A DNA stretch of 64,000 nt, from the NCBI GenBank assembly GCA_000381565.1, contig KB906724.1, positions 3,060,674 through 3,124,673 of the forward strand, read 5' to 3'. The translations under genes were made by a program, and so were the position numbers. Below the pieces are notes generated by a model that saw only the letters and a program-made list of their open reading frames with translations, ran no database searches and was not told where the DNA came from. Every line of letters starts with the position of its first letter. The stretch's first letter is position 1. This document shows positions 32,581-40,418 of the stretch, in pieces. This DNA comes from Oxalobacteraceae bacterium AB_14. Lineage in GTDB: Bacteria; Pseudomonadota; Gammaproteobacteria; Burkholderiales; Burkholderiaceae_D.

Positions 32581-33312
32581 TTACCAGGTGCCGGCGGTGG
32601 CGCCGCCGTCGACCGGCAGCACGACGCCGCTGGTGAAACCGGAAACGGTCAGGTACAGCACCGCCTCCACCACATCCTTCACGCCGCCCATTTCGCCGCT
32701 CGGCGAGAGCGCCTTCAGGAACGTGCGAGTGCCTTCGTCCTTGCCGTGCATCGGCGTATCGATGATGCCGGGAGCAACCGCGTTGACCTTGACATTGGAA
32801 GCGGCCAGCTCCAGCGCCAGGCCGCGCGTGGCGCTATTCAAACCGCCCTTGATCAGGATGGGCAACAGCGCCGGCACCTTGGCGGTCGGCTGAAGCGCCA
32901 GGCTGGCGGTGATGGTGACGATATGGCCGGAGCGGTTGGCGCTCATGTGCTGCGCAGCCGCCTGCGACGGGTAGAAAAAGCCCATCAGATTGGTGTTGAC
33001 GATGGTCTGCACTTCTTCCTGCGTATAGTCGCCGACCGGCTTGGCGATGAAGATCCCGGCGTTGTTGATCAGGACATCAACTTTGCCAAAAGCCGCAACG
33101 GCGCGTGCGAACAGCTCCTTGGCTGTTGCCGGATCGGCGATGTCGCCCGCCACCGGCAGGAAGTTCGATGGATTGCCCCACTGCGCGGCGGCGGTCTGCA
33201 GGCGGTCCAGCGTGCGGGCGTTGCCGACCACGTTGTAGCCGCGCTTCAGGTAAGCCTCGGCGATGGCGAAGCCGATGCCGCTCGATGCGCCGGTGACGAT
33301 AACTGTTTTCAT
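32581..33312 (-). CDS. Atypical short-chain dehydrogenase/reductase lacking the catalytic Tyr
   Basis: A 243-residue Rossmann-fold protein with the cofactor motif TGASSGIG (7-14), NNAG (83-86) and PGIIDTPMH near the C-terminus. In the active site Ser137 and Lys155 are found, but the position four residues before the Lys, normally Tyr, is Pro151 (ALLPILIKGG). I recall related SDR sequences with a similar LxKGGLN pattern, so the change looks like a subfamily trait rather than decay, and the chemistry may differ from that of classical SDRs. AAGGAG precedes the ATG. It is divergent from a LysR regulator and forms an operon with the tautomerase gene. Confidence 0.9.
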   Translation of the reverse strand: MKTVIVTGASSGIGFAIAEAYLKRGYNVVGNARTLDRLQTAAAQWGNPSNFLPVAGDIADPATAKELFARAVAAFGKVDVLINNAGIFIAKPVGDYTQEEVQTIVNTNLMGFFYPSQAAAQHMSANRSGHIVTITASLALQPTAKVPALLPILIKGGLNSATRGLALELAASNVKVNAVAPGIIDTPMHGKDEGTRTFLKALSPSGEMGGVKDVVEAVLYLTVSGFTSGVVLPVDGGATAGTW

Positions 33313-33365
33313 GGTGATGCTCCTTTGGGTTTCTGGTTGCGGCGTTCAGCGACGCCATGCAGATC

Positions 33366-33393
33366 ACTATACTTATGACCCCGGCGTTGATAA
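33366..33393 (-). promoter_or_regulatory. Predicted promoter of the SDR-tautomerase operon
   Basis: On the minus strand TTATCA (33388-33393) and TATAGT (33366-33371) are separated by 16 bases, with the start codon about 54 bases downstream of the -10. The match is moderate in each hexamer. Confidence 0.45.
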
Positions 33394-33413
33394 ATGAGGC
33401 GCAATGCAAGATA

Positions 33414-33435
33414 ATTGATGCACCATGTAATCAAT
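33414..33435. promoter_or_regulatory. Dyad next to the LysR-gene ribosome site, candidate LysR operator
   Basis: ATTGAT (33414-33419) and ATCAAT (33430-33435) form a perfect inverted repeat with ten bases between, consistent with a LysR-type T-N11-A binding site. It directly abuts the GAGG ribosome site (33436-33439) of the LysR gene and lies about 20 bases upstream of the -35 of the divergent SDR operon. The wide centre rules out an Fnr box. Confidence 0.55.
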
Positions 33436-33444
33436 GAGGCCGAT

Positions 33445-34359
33445 ATGAAGCGCAATTTCGACGACGTCCTGCTGGGCAGCATCGAGCTGTTCTGCTTTGC
33501 GGCGGAACTGGGCAGCTTTACCGCGGCCGCCACCGCGGCCAGCGTGACGCCGGCGGCGGTCAGCCGCTCCATCGCCAGGCTGGAGGAACGGCTGGGCGTG
33601 CGCCTGTTCGTGCGCACCACGCGCCAGATCCGCCTGACGGACGGCGGCCGTAACTATTTCGAACAATGCAGGCAGGCGCTGTCGCTGCTGACGGACGCCG
33701 AGCGCCAGGTCACGGGTGGCCAGGCCAGACCCGCCGGCGCGCTGCGCATCAGCGCACCGACGCCGTATGCGCATTACCGGCTGCTGCCTTTAATGGGGGA
33801 GTTCCGCAGGCAGTACCCGGACGTGACAGTGGATATCCACGTCAGCAACCGCAATATCGACTTCGCCGACGAGGGCTACGACCTGGCGATACGCGGCCGC
33901 GCGCCGGCCGACTCCAGCCTCATCGCCCGCAAACTGGAGGACGCGGAGCTGGTGCTGGTCGCCTCGCCAGCCTACCTGAAACGCCACGGCAAGCCGCGCA
34001 AGCTGGAGGACCTGCACCAGCATGAATGCATACAGTTCGAGCTGCCCAGCACCGGCAAGCGCATTCCGTGGCAGTTCATGCGCGACGGCGTGGCGATCGA
34101 CATGTCGACCAGCGGCGGCTTATGCTGCTCGGAGGACGTGCTGGGCATTGTCACGCTGGCGCGCGCCGGCGCGGGGCTGGTGCAGACCTACCGCTACATC
34201 ATCGAACAGGACCTCGCGCGCGGCGACCTGGTCGAACTGCTGCCGCAACACGGCGCCACGTCGCGACCCTTTATCCTGCTGTATCCGCATGCCCGCCACC
34301 TGTCGCTGCGGGTGCGCACCTTTGTCGACTTCCTGGTGGCCAAGCTGCCGGGCCGCTAG
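33445..34359 (+). CDS. LysR-family regulator divergent from the SDR operon
   Basis: A 304-residue regulator with an N-terminal winged helix (ELGSFTAAATAASVTPAAVSRSIARLEERLGV) and a two-lobed effector domain (about 90-300). The start at MKRNFDD is chosen because GAGG stands six bases upstream; an earlier ATG at 33415 lies inside the operator-like dyad. By position it probably controls the divergent SDR-tautomerase operon, as is common for LysR proteins. Effector unknown. Its TAG stop shares the palindrome CTAG with the stop codon of the convergent LysR gene. Confidence 0.93.
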   Translation: MKRNFDDVLLGSIELFCFAAELGSFTAAATAASVTPAAVSRSIARLEERLGVRLFVRTTRQIRLTDGGRNYFEQCRQALSLLTDAERQVTGGQARPAGALRISAPTPYAHYRLLPLMGEFRRQYPDVTVDIHVSNRNIDFADEGYDLAIRGRAPADSSLIARKLEDAELVLVASPAYLKRHGKPRKLEDLHQHECIQFELPSTGKRIPWQFMRDGVAIDMSTSGGLCCSEDVLGIVTLARAGAGLVQTYRYIIEQDLARGDLVELLPQHGATSRPFILLYPHARHLSLRVRTFVDFLVAKLPGR

Positions 34360-35213
34360 GCCAGCATGTCCGCGAAGGCGCTGCGGGCTGGATGATGCAG
34401 CACGTCCTTGCGCCAGACCAGCAGCGTTTCGACCTGGGCGATATGCGGCGGCAGCGTGTGCTGGCGTATGGTCTTGGCCAGCTTGCGCTGGTTTAGCAGC
34501 TCTTGCGGCATCAGCGCCACGCCCATGCCGGCGGCCACGCAGCCGATGATCGCCTCAAAGGTGCCGAATTCCGACACCCGCGCCGGCGCCACGCCGCCCT
34601 CGGCAAACCAGGCTTCCAGCCGGCGGCGGTAGGTGCAGCCGGTGCGGAACACCAGCAGGTTGCGCCGCGCCAGCTCCTGCGGCGACGTCACCGGCGCATG
34701 GCCGTGGCAGGTCATCAGCACAAGTTCCTCTTCAAACACCGGCAGTTGCTCAAATTCCGAGTGCTGCACCGGGCCTGCCACCAGGGCCACGTCCAGCCGG
34801 TGCTTCAGTACCCCGTCCAGCAGCTGGTCGGTGGGCGCGGTGTCCAGTATCAAGTCCACATGCGGGTGCTTGCGGTTGAAGGCGGCCAGCACTTGCGGCA
34901 GGCGCGCCGCCGCCGTGGTCTCCATCGACCCGATGCGCAGTTGGCCGGACGGCTTCTGGTCCGGCTGCATGGCGGCCTGCGCTTCCTCCGCCAGTTGCAG
35001 CAGGCGATCGGCATAAGCCAGCAGGCGCGAGCCCTCGACGGTGATTTTCAGCTTGCGGCCGGAGCGATGGAACAGCGGCACGCCCAGCGACTCCTCCAGC
35101 TGCGTCAGCCGCGCCGACACGTTGGACTGGACGCGGTTCAGCCGCGCGGCGGCCTGCGTGACGCTGCCCTCCTCGGCAACCGCTTTAAAGATGCGCAAGG
35201 CGGAGAGTTCCAT
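34356..35213 (-). CDS. LysR-family regulator divergent from the MFS exporter
   Basis: A 285-residue regulator with a winged helix (VAEEGSVTQAAARLNRVQSNVSARLTQLEESLGVPLFHR) and an effector domain with the pocket region TCHGHAPVTSPQELARRNLLVF. The gene starts 78 bases from the divergent MFS gene, a layout that commonly means the LysR protein controls the transporter. The A/T-rich gap holds candidate but unconvincing TGACT...AGTCA symmetry. Inducer unknown. Confidence 0.93.
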   Translation of the reverse strand: MELSALRIFKAVAEEGSVTQAAARLNRVQSNVSARLTQLEESLGVPLFHRSGRKLKITVEGSRLLAYADRLLQLAEEAQAAMQPDQKPSGQLRIGSMETTAAARLPQVLAAFNRKHPHVDLILDTAPTDQLLDGVLKHRLDVALVAGPVQHSEFEQLPVFEEELVLMTCHGHAPVTSPQELARRNLLVFRTGCTYRRRLEAWFAEGGVAPARVSEFGTFEAIIGCVAAGMGVALMPQELLNQRKLAKTIRQHTLPPHIAQVETLLVWRKDVLHHPARSAFADMLA

Positions 35214-35279
35214 GATCGATTCTTAAAATGAGATAGATGACTTCATTATTATTCATTTTTTGAAATAGTCAAACCGTCC

Positions 35280-35285
35280 TATAGT
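35280..35285 (+). promoter_or_regulatory. -10 box six bases before the MFS start codon
   Basis: TATAGT at 35280-35285 is followed by six bases and then the ATG (35292). No Shine-Dalgarno sequence is present, again suggesting a leaderless mRNA. The upstream T-rich stretch gives only a weak -35. Confidence 0.45.
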
Positions 35286-35291
35286 GCAGTC

Positions 35292-36713
35292 ATGAAAACC
35301 GACCGCGCCCCCTCCCTGGCCATCCTGCTCGCATGCAGCTTCGCCTTCATCATCGTCCAGCTGGACGTCACCATCGTCAACGTCGCCCTGCCGCAGATAG
35401 GCCGCGAGCTGGGCGCGGAGGTGACGGACCTGCAATGGGTGGTGGATGCCTACACATTGGGCTTCGCTGTCTTCCTGCTGTCGGCCGGCGCGCTGGGCGA
35501 CAAGTTCGGCTCACGCCGCACCTTCCTGACCGGCTTCGCACTGTTCATCATGGCCTCGCTGGCCTGCGCGATGGCGCCCGGCGCCACCGCCCTCAATCTC
35601 GCCCGCGCGCTGCAAGGCGCCGGCGCCGCGCTGCTGGTGCCCAGTTCACTGGCCATCCTCAACGCCACCTATGCCGACGACAAGGCCATGCTGGCCAAAG
35701 CCATCGCCTGGTGGACCGCCTCCGGCGGCATGTCAATCGCGGCCGGGCCGGTGCTGGGCGGCCTGTTGCTGTCGGTGGCGGGGTGGCGCAGCATCTTCTG
35801 GGTCAACGTCCCGATCTGCGTTGCCGGCTTCTGGCTGACCTGCCGGGTGGTGCCGGCCTTGGCCGGCCGCGATCCGCATCGCTCGCTGGACCTGGCCGGA
35901 CAGCTGCTGGCCATCGTCGCGCTGACCGGCTTGATCGGCGCCGTGATCGAATTCGAATCGCTGGGCTGGTCTCACTGGCTGGTGCGAGGCGGCCTGGCCG
36001 CGGCGGTTGTGGCCGGAGCGCTGTTCATCGGCGTCGAGGCGCGCAGCAAGTCGCCCATGCTGCCCCTTGCGCTGTTCCGCAGCGCGTCCTTCTCCGGCGC
36101 GGTGCTGTTCGGCGTGCTGATGAATTTTTCGTACTACGGCGTGATCTTTGTGCTCAGCTTTTACCTGCAAAAGGTGCGCGGCTTCGGCGTGCTGCACGCG
36201 GGCCTGGTGTTCCTGCCGTTGACGGCCACCTTCATCCTGTCCAACATCGTCAGCGGCTGGATGGCGCCGCGCACCGGGCTGCGCACGCCGATGATACTGG
36301 GCGCCGTCATTGGCGCCAGCGGCTACGCTCTGTTGGGCTGGTGGGGCATATCAAACGACGCCACCTTCCTGCAAATGCTGCCCGGACTGGCATTGATCCC
36401 GGCCGGCATGGGGCTGGCGGTGCCGGCGATGACCACGGCTATCCTGTCAGGGGTGCAGCGGCGCCAGGCCGGCACCGCATCGGCGGTGCTGAACACGGCG
36501 CGCCAGGTGGGCGGCGCGGTGGGCGTGGCGATCTTCGGCGCGCTGCTGGCGGCCGGCGCCGATGGCGCAGAGGCCAATCGCCACATCCTCGGCGGAATCC
36601 GGCTGGCGATGGGAGTGTCGGGCGCACTGCTGTTGCTGGCGGCGCTGCTGGCGTTGGCGTGCATCCCCCGGCCGGCGCCGCCGCTTCGGTCCGCTGCGGA
36701 CTGTCCTGGATAG
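35292..36713 (+). CDS. MFS drug exporter, DHA2 (14-segment) type
   Basis: A 473-residue inner-membrane protein with about 14 predicted helices, starting SLAILLACSFAFIIVQLDVTIVNVALP, the DHA2 motif LDVTIVNVALP in helix 1, GDKFGSRRTFLTGF (motif A) after helix 2, and a motif C-like GGMSIAAGPVLGGLL in helix 5. Proton-driven export of a drug, dye or metabolite is expected. The divergent LysR regulator probably senses the same compound. The C-terminal tail is rich in Ala, Leu and Pro. Substrate cannot be assigned. Confidence 0.93.
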   Translation: MKTDRAPSLAILLACSFAFIIVQLDVTIVNVALPQIGRELGAEVTDLQWVVDAYTLGFAVFLLSAGALGDKFGSRRTFLTGFALFIMASLACAMAPGATALNLARALQGAGAALLVPSSLAILNATYADDKAMLAKAIAWWTASGGMSIAAGPVLGGLLLSVAGWRSIFWVNVPICVAGFWLTCRVVPALAGRDPHRSLDLAGQLLAIVALTGLIGAVIEFESLGWSHWLVRGGLAAAVVAGALFIGVEARSKSPMLPLALFRSASFSGAVLFGVLMNFSYYGVIFVLSFYLQKVRGFGVLHAGLVFLPLTATFILSNIVSGWMAPRTGLRTPMILGAVIGASGYALLGWWGISNDATFLQMLPGLALIPAGMGLAVPAMTTAILSGVQRRQAGTASAVLNTARQVGGAVGVAIFGALLAAGADGAEANRHILGGIRLAMGVSGALLLLAALLALACIPRPAPPLRSAADCPG

Positions 36714-36810
36714 ACGTCGATCGCTTACGGCCGTCGAATACCGGCACGGCACGAGGTCCCGGCCGGCATGCAAATCTGTCATACTGATGTTTTTTCGCTG
36801 GCATGAATAG

Positions 36811-37146
36811 ATGGACCCGAGACGAGAACACGTGCGCCGCTTGCTACAGGTGGACGCCCACATCAGCGACATGGATGGCCAACACTACGTCGTCACACAG
36901 ATCATCGACATTTCCCGCATGGGCGTTGCATTCCTCAGCGACCATCCGCTGCCGACGGACACCAACTACGTGCTGAAGTTCTGTTTTCCCGGCAGTTCCA
37001 TCCAAAACACGGTCACGCTGACGGTGCTGCACAGCGCCCTGATCGGAACCCACGGCCGCTATCGCAACGGCGCGCGCTTCCTGGCCATCCCCGACCAGGC
37101 GGCCGAATTGATATTCGAGTACCTCACCAGCGCGCCCGAAGCCTAA
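36811..37146 (+). CDS. PilZ-domain cyclic di-GMP receptor
   Basis: A 111-residue single-domain protein with both PilZ signatures: Arg5 and Arg9 (RREHVRR) and DISRMG (D-x-S-x-x-G), so it should bind cyclic di-GMP and pass the signal to a partner. Downstream strands (NYVLKFCFPG, NTVTLTVLHSALIG, NGARFLAI) complete the PilZ barrel. It stands alone between the MFS and RND genes with no clear Shine-Dalgarno sequence. It is a likely receiver for the three GGDEF/EAL proteins of the window; its target is unknown. Confidence 0.9.
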   Translation: MDPRREHVRRLLQVDAHISDMDGQHYVVTQIIDISRMGVAFLSDHPLPTDTNYVLKFCFPGSSIQNTVTLTVLHSALIGTHGRYRNGARFLAIPDQAAELIFEYLTSAPEA

Positions 37147-37167
37147 TACCAGCTCCCACGCGCGCCG

Positions 37168-37205
37168 TGCTATGCTTTTCCGCTTGTGTCACCACGCGGA
37201 AAAGC
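37168..37205 (+). promoter_or_regulatory. Extended -10 promoter and 32-bp palindrome in the RND operon leader
   Basis: TG-N-TATGCT (37168-37176) is an extended -10 element predicting transcription near 37183. A perfect 10-bp inverted repeat overlaps it: GCTTTTCCGC (37174-37183) and GCGGAAAAGC (37196-37205), separated by 12 bases and ending five bases before the RND start codon. It could be the operator of a TetR- or MarR-type repressor, or an RNA hairpin that hides the ribosome site. No regulator gene is adjacent. Confidence 0.6.
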
Positions 37206-37210
37206 CCAGG

Positions 37211-40200
37211 ATGTGGATCGTTCAAATCGCCTTGCGGCGCCCTTACACCTTCATTGTGATGGCGCTGTTGATTCTGCTGTCCACGCCGCTGGTGCTGACC
37301 AAGATGGCGACCGACATTTTCCCGGAAATTAATATCCCCGTGGTCAGCGTGATCTGGCAATACGGCGGCCTGTCCGCCCAGGAGATGGGGCAGCGCGTCG
37401 CCAATTCAACGGAACGCAGCCTGACCACCACGGTCAACGACATCGAACATATCGAGTCGCAGTCGCTGGCCGGTTCGTCGGTCATCAAGATCTTCTTCCA
37501 GCCGGAAGCCAATATCCAGACCGCGATCGCACAGGTGGTGGCGATCTCGCAAGCGCAGTTGCGCCAGCTGCCGCCGGGGATGCAGCCGCCGCTGATCATC
37601 AAGTACTCCGCCTCCAGCATCCCGGTGATCCAGCTGGGCCTCTCCAGCCCGTCGATGACCGAGCAGGCCATGTTCGACACCGCCGTCAACTTCCTGCGGC
37701 CGCAGCTGGTCACCATTCCCGGCGCGGCCGTGCCCTACCCTTACGGCGGCAAATCGCGCCTGGTGTCGGTGGACCTGGACACCAAGGCGCTGCAAGCGAA
37801 GGGGCTGACGCCGACCGACGTGGTGGCCGCCGTCAACGCGCAGAACCTGATCCTGCCATCGGGCACCGCCAAGATAGGCGGCACCGAATTCAACGTCAGC
37901 CTGAACGGTTCGCCCGACACCATCGCGGGCCTGAACCAGCTGCCGGTGCTAAGCAAGAACGGCAGCATCACCTATCTGTCCGAAGTGGCGCGGGTGCGCG
38001 ACGGCTTTTCGCCGCAGACCAATATCGTGCGCCAGAACGGCGAGCGCGGCGTGCTGCTGTCGGTGCTGAAGAACGGCGGCTCGTCGACGCTGGACATCGT
38101 CAATACACTCAAAGGCCTGCTGCCGAAGGCGATGCAGTCGCTGCCGGCGGAATTGAAGATCACGCCGCTGTTCGACCAGTCGCTGTTCGTCAAGGCCGCG
38201 ATCAGCGGCGTGGTGCGCGAGGCCATCATCGCCGCCGCGCTGACCGCCGCCATGATCCTGCTGTTCCTCGGGAACTGGCGCAGCACCTGCATCATCGCCG
38301 TGTCGATTCCGCTGTCCATCCTGTCGTCCATCCTGGTGCTGTACATGCTGGGCGAGACCATCAACATCATGACGCTGGGCGGACTGGCGCTGGCGGTCGG
38401 CATCCTGGTGGACGACGCCACCGTCACCATCGAGAACATCGAGCGCCACCTGCACCAGGGCTCGGACCTGCACCGGGCCATCATGGAAGGCGCCGGCGAG
38501 ATCGCCGTGCCGGCGCTGGTGTCCACGCTGTGCATCTGCATCGTGTTCGTGCCGATGTTCTTCCTGACCGGCGTGGCGCGCTACCTGTTCGTGCCGCTGG
38601 CCGAAGCGGTGGTGTTCGCGATGATCGCGTCCTACATTCTTTCGCGCACGCTGGTGCCGACCATGGTCATGCTGATGATGGACCACGCGCCGTCCGCAGC
38701 GGACGCGAAGCCGAACATGCTGCAACGGGCCTACCTGCGCTTCGACGCCGCGTTCGAGCGCTTCCGGGGCGGCTACATCATCATCCTCTCCACGCTGCTG
38801 ACGCACCGCAAGCGCTTCGGCGGCGCCTTCCTGCTGTTCTGCGTGCTGTCGCTCGGACTGGTGTTCACCATCGGCCGCGACTTCTTCCCGAGCGTGGATT
38901 CGGGCCAGATCCGCCTGCACATGCGCATGCCGACCGGCACCCGCATCGAGGAAACCGCGCGCGTCACCGACGAAGTGGAGAAAGTCATCCGCGAGGTGAT
39001 CCCGAAGGACGAACTGCAGACCATCCTCGACAACCTCGGCACGCCGTACAGCAGCATCAATCTCTCGTACAGCAACGCCGGCACCATCGGCACGCTGGAC
39101 GCGGAGATCCTGATGTCGCTGCACCAGGATCATCGCCCGTCGAAGGTCTACATCGACCGTTTGCGGCGCGAGCTGCCCGCGCGCTTCCCCGGCGTGGAGT
39201 TCTTCTTCCAGCCGGCCGACATCGTCACGCAGATCCTCAACTTCGGCCAGCCGGCGGCGGTCGACATCAAGATCGCCGGCAAGGACCTGGCCAGCAACTA
39301 CCAGGTCGCCGCACAGCTGATGAAGCAGATCAAGCAGGTGCACGGCGCGGTCGATGTCCATATCCAGCAGCGCATGGACCTGCCGACGCTGGGCCTGAAG
39401 ATGGACCGCGGCCGGATGAAGCAACTGGGCCTGAACCCTATCGACGTGGCGCAGAACCTGCTGGTGACGCTGTCCGGCAGCTCGGTGACACAGCCGGCGT
39501 TCTGGCTCAATCCAACCAATGGCGTGGTGTACAACGTGGCGGTGCAAACACCGCAGTACCGTATCGACGACCTGGATGCGCTGCTGCGCACGCCGGTACG
39601 CGGCGCCGGCACGCCAGGCGCGGTGGGCGATGGCACCGGCGCCACCCAGCAATTGAGCAGCCTGGTGACGGTGTCGCCGTCGATGCAGCCGGCCGTCGTC
39701 TCGCACTACAACCTGACGCCGGTGATCGACATATTCGTCAGTGTCGAGGGCCGCGACCTGGGCGCCACCTCGGCGGAGATCCAGAAGCTGGTGGGCCAGA
39801 TGAGCAGCAGGCTACCGCGCGGCAGCAAGATCGACCTGCGCGGCCAGGTCGAGACCATGCACTCGTCCTTCTTCGGACTGGGCGCCGGCCTGCTGATGGC
39901 GATCGTGCTGGTGTACCTGCTGATCGTGGTGAACTTCCAGTCCTGGGTGGACCCGTTCATCATCATCACCGCGCTGCCGGCGGCGCTGGCGGGCATCGCC
40001 TGGATGCTGTTCCTGACCGGGACCACCCTCAGCGTGCCGGCGCTGACCGGCGCCATCATGACCATGGGCGTGGCCACCGCCAACTCGATCCTGATGGTGT
40101 CGTTCGCGCGGCAGCGCCTCAACGACGGCCTGCCGCCGCTGTCGGCCGCACTGGAAGCCGGCGCCACGCGGATCCGGCCGGTGCTGATGACGGCGCTGGC

Positions 40201-40417
40201 CATGATCATCGGCATGGTGCCGATGGCGATCGGCATGGGCGAAGGCGCGGAGCAGAACGCGCCGCTGGGCCGCGCCGTCATCGGCGGGCTGCTGTTCGCC
40301 ACCGTCTCCACTTTGCTGTTCGTGCCTATCGTCTTTGCGGGCGTCCACCGCCACCTGGAACACCGCGCCGCGCGCCGGCTTCCGTCCACGCCTGCCGTCG
40401 CAGAAGGGAATACCTGA
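37211..40417 (+). CDS. RND efflux transporter, inner-membrane permease
   Basis: A 1068-residue RND permease with twelve helices in two repeats, two large periplasmic loops, and the proton-relay aspartates in helix 4 (GILVDDATVTIENIERH). The second-half signature GAIMTMGVATANSILMVSFARQ is also present. It exports drugs, dyes or other toxic compounds in exchange for protons as the inner part of a tripartite pump. The start is placed at MWIVQIALRRPY, the usual RND N-terminus, rather than the upstream in-frame ATG at 37172. The adaptor gene starts one base after its stop codon. Substrate range cannot be told from sequence. Confidence 0.96.
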   Translation: MWIVQIALRRPYTFIVMALLILLSTPLVLTKMATDIFPEINIPVVSVIWQYGGLSAQEMGQRVANSTERSLTTTVNDIEHIESQSLAGSSVIKIFFQPEANIQTAIAQVVAISQAQLRQLPPGMQPPLIIKYSASSIPVIQLGLSSPSMTEQAMFDTAVNFLRPQLVTIPGAAVPYPYGGKSRLVSVDLDTKALQAKGLTPTDVVAAVNAQNLILPSGTAKIGGTEFNVSLNGSPDTIAGLNQLPVLSKNGSITYLSEVARVRDGFSPQTNIVRQNGERGVLLSVLKNGGSSTLDIVNTLKGLLPKAMQSLPAELKITPLFDQSLFVKAAISGVVREAIIAAALTAAMILLFLGNWRSTCIIAVSIPLSILSSILVLYMLGETINIMTLGGLALAVGILVDDATVTIENIERHLHQGSDLHRAIMEGAGEIAVPALVSTLCICIVFVPMFFLTGVARYLFVPLAEAVVFAMIASYILSRTLVPTMVMLMMDHAPSAADAKPNMLQRAYLRFDAAFERFRGGYIIILSTLLTHRKRFGGAFLLFCVLSLGLVFTIGRDFFPSVDSGQIRLHMRMPTGTRIEETARVTDEVEKVIREVIPKDELQTILDNLGTPYSSINLSYSNAGTIGTLDAEILMSLHQDHRPSKVYIDRLRRELPARFPGVEFFFQPADIVTQILNFGQPAAVDIKIAGKDLASNYQVAAQLMKQIKQVHGAVDVHIQQRMDLPTLGLKMDRGRMKQLGLNPIDVAQNLLVTLSGSSVTQPAFWLNPTNGVVYNVAVQTPQYRIDDLDALLRTPVRGAGTPGAVGDGTGATQQLSSLVTVSPSMQPAVVSHYNLTPVIDIFVSVEGRDLGATSAEIQKLVGQMSSRLPRGSKIDLRGQVETMHSSFFGLGAGLLMAIVLVYLLIVVNFQSWVDPFIIITALPAALAGIAWMLFLTGTTLSVPALTGAIMTMGVATANSILMVSFARQRLNDGLPPLSAALEAGATRIRPVLMTALAMIIGMVPMAIGMGEGAEQNAPLGRAVIGGLLFATVSTLLFVPIVFAGVHRHLEHRAARRLPSTPAVAEGNT

Positions 40418-40418
40418 C

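Noticed and set aside
33414..33435. Possible Fnr box (TTGAT...ATCAA) before the LysR gene
   Set aside because: The half sites are 12 bases apart, not four, so an Fnr dimer would not fit; a LysR dyad is more likely.
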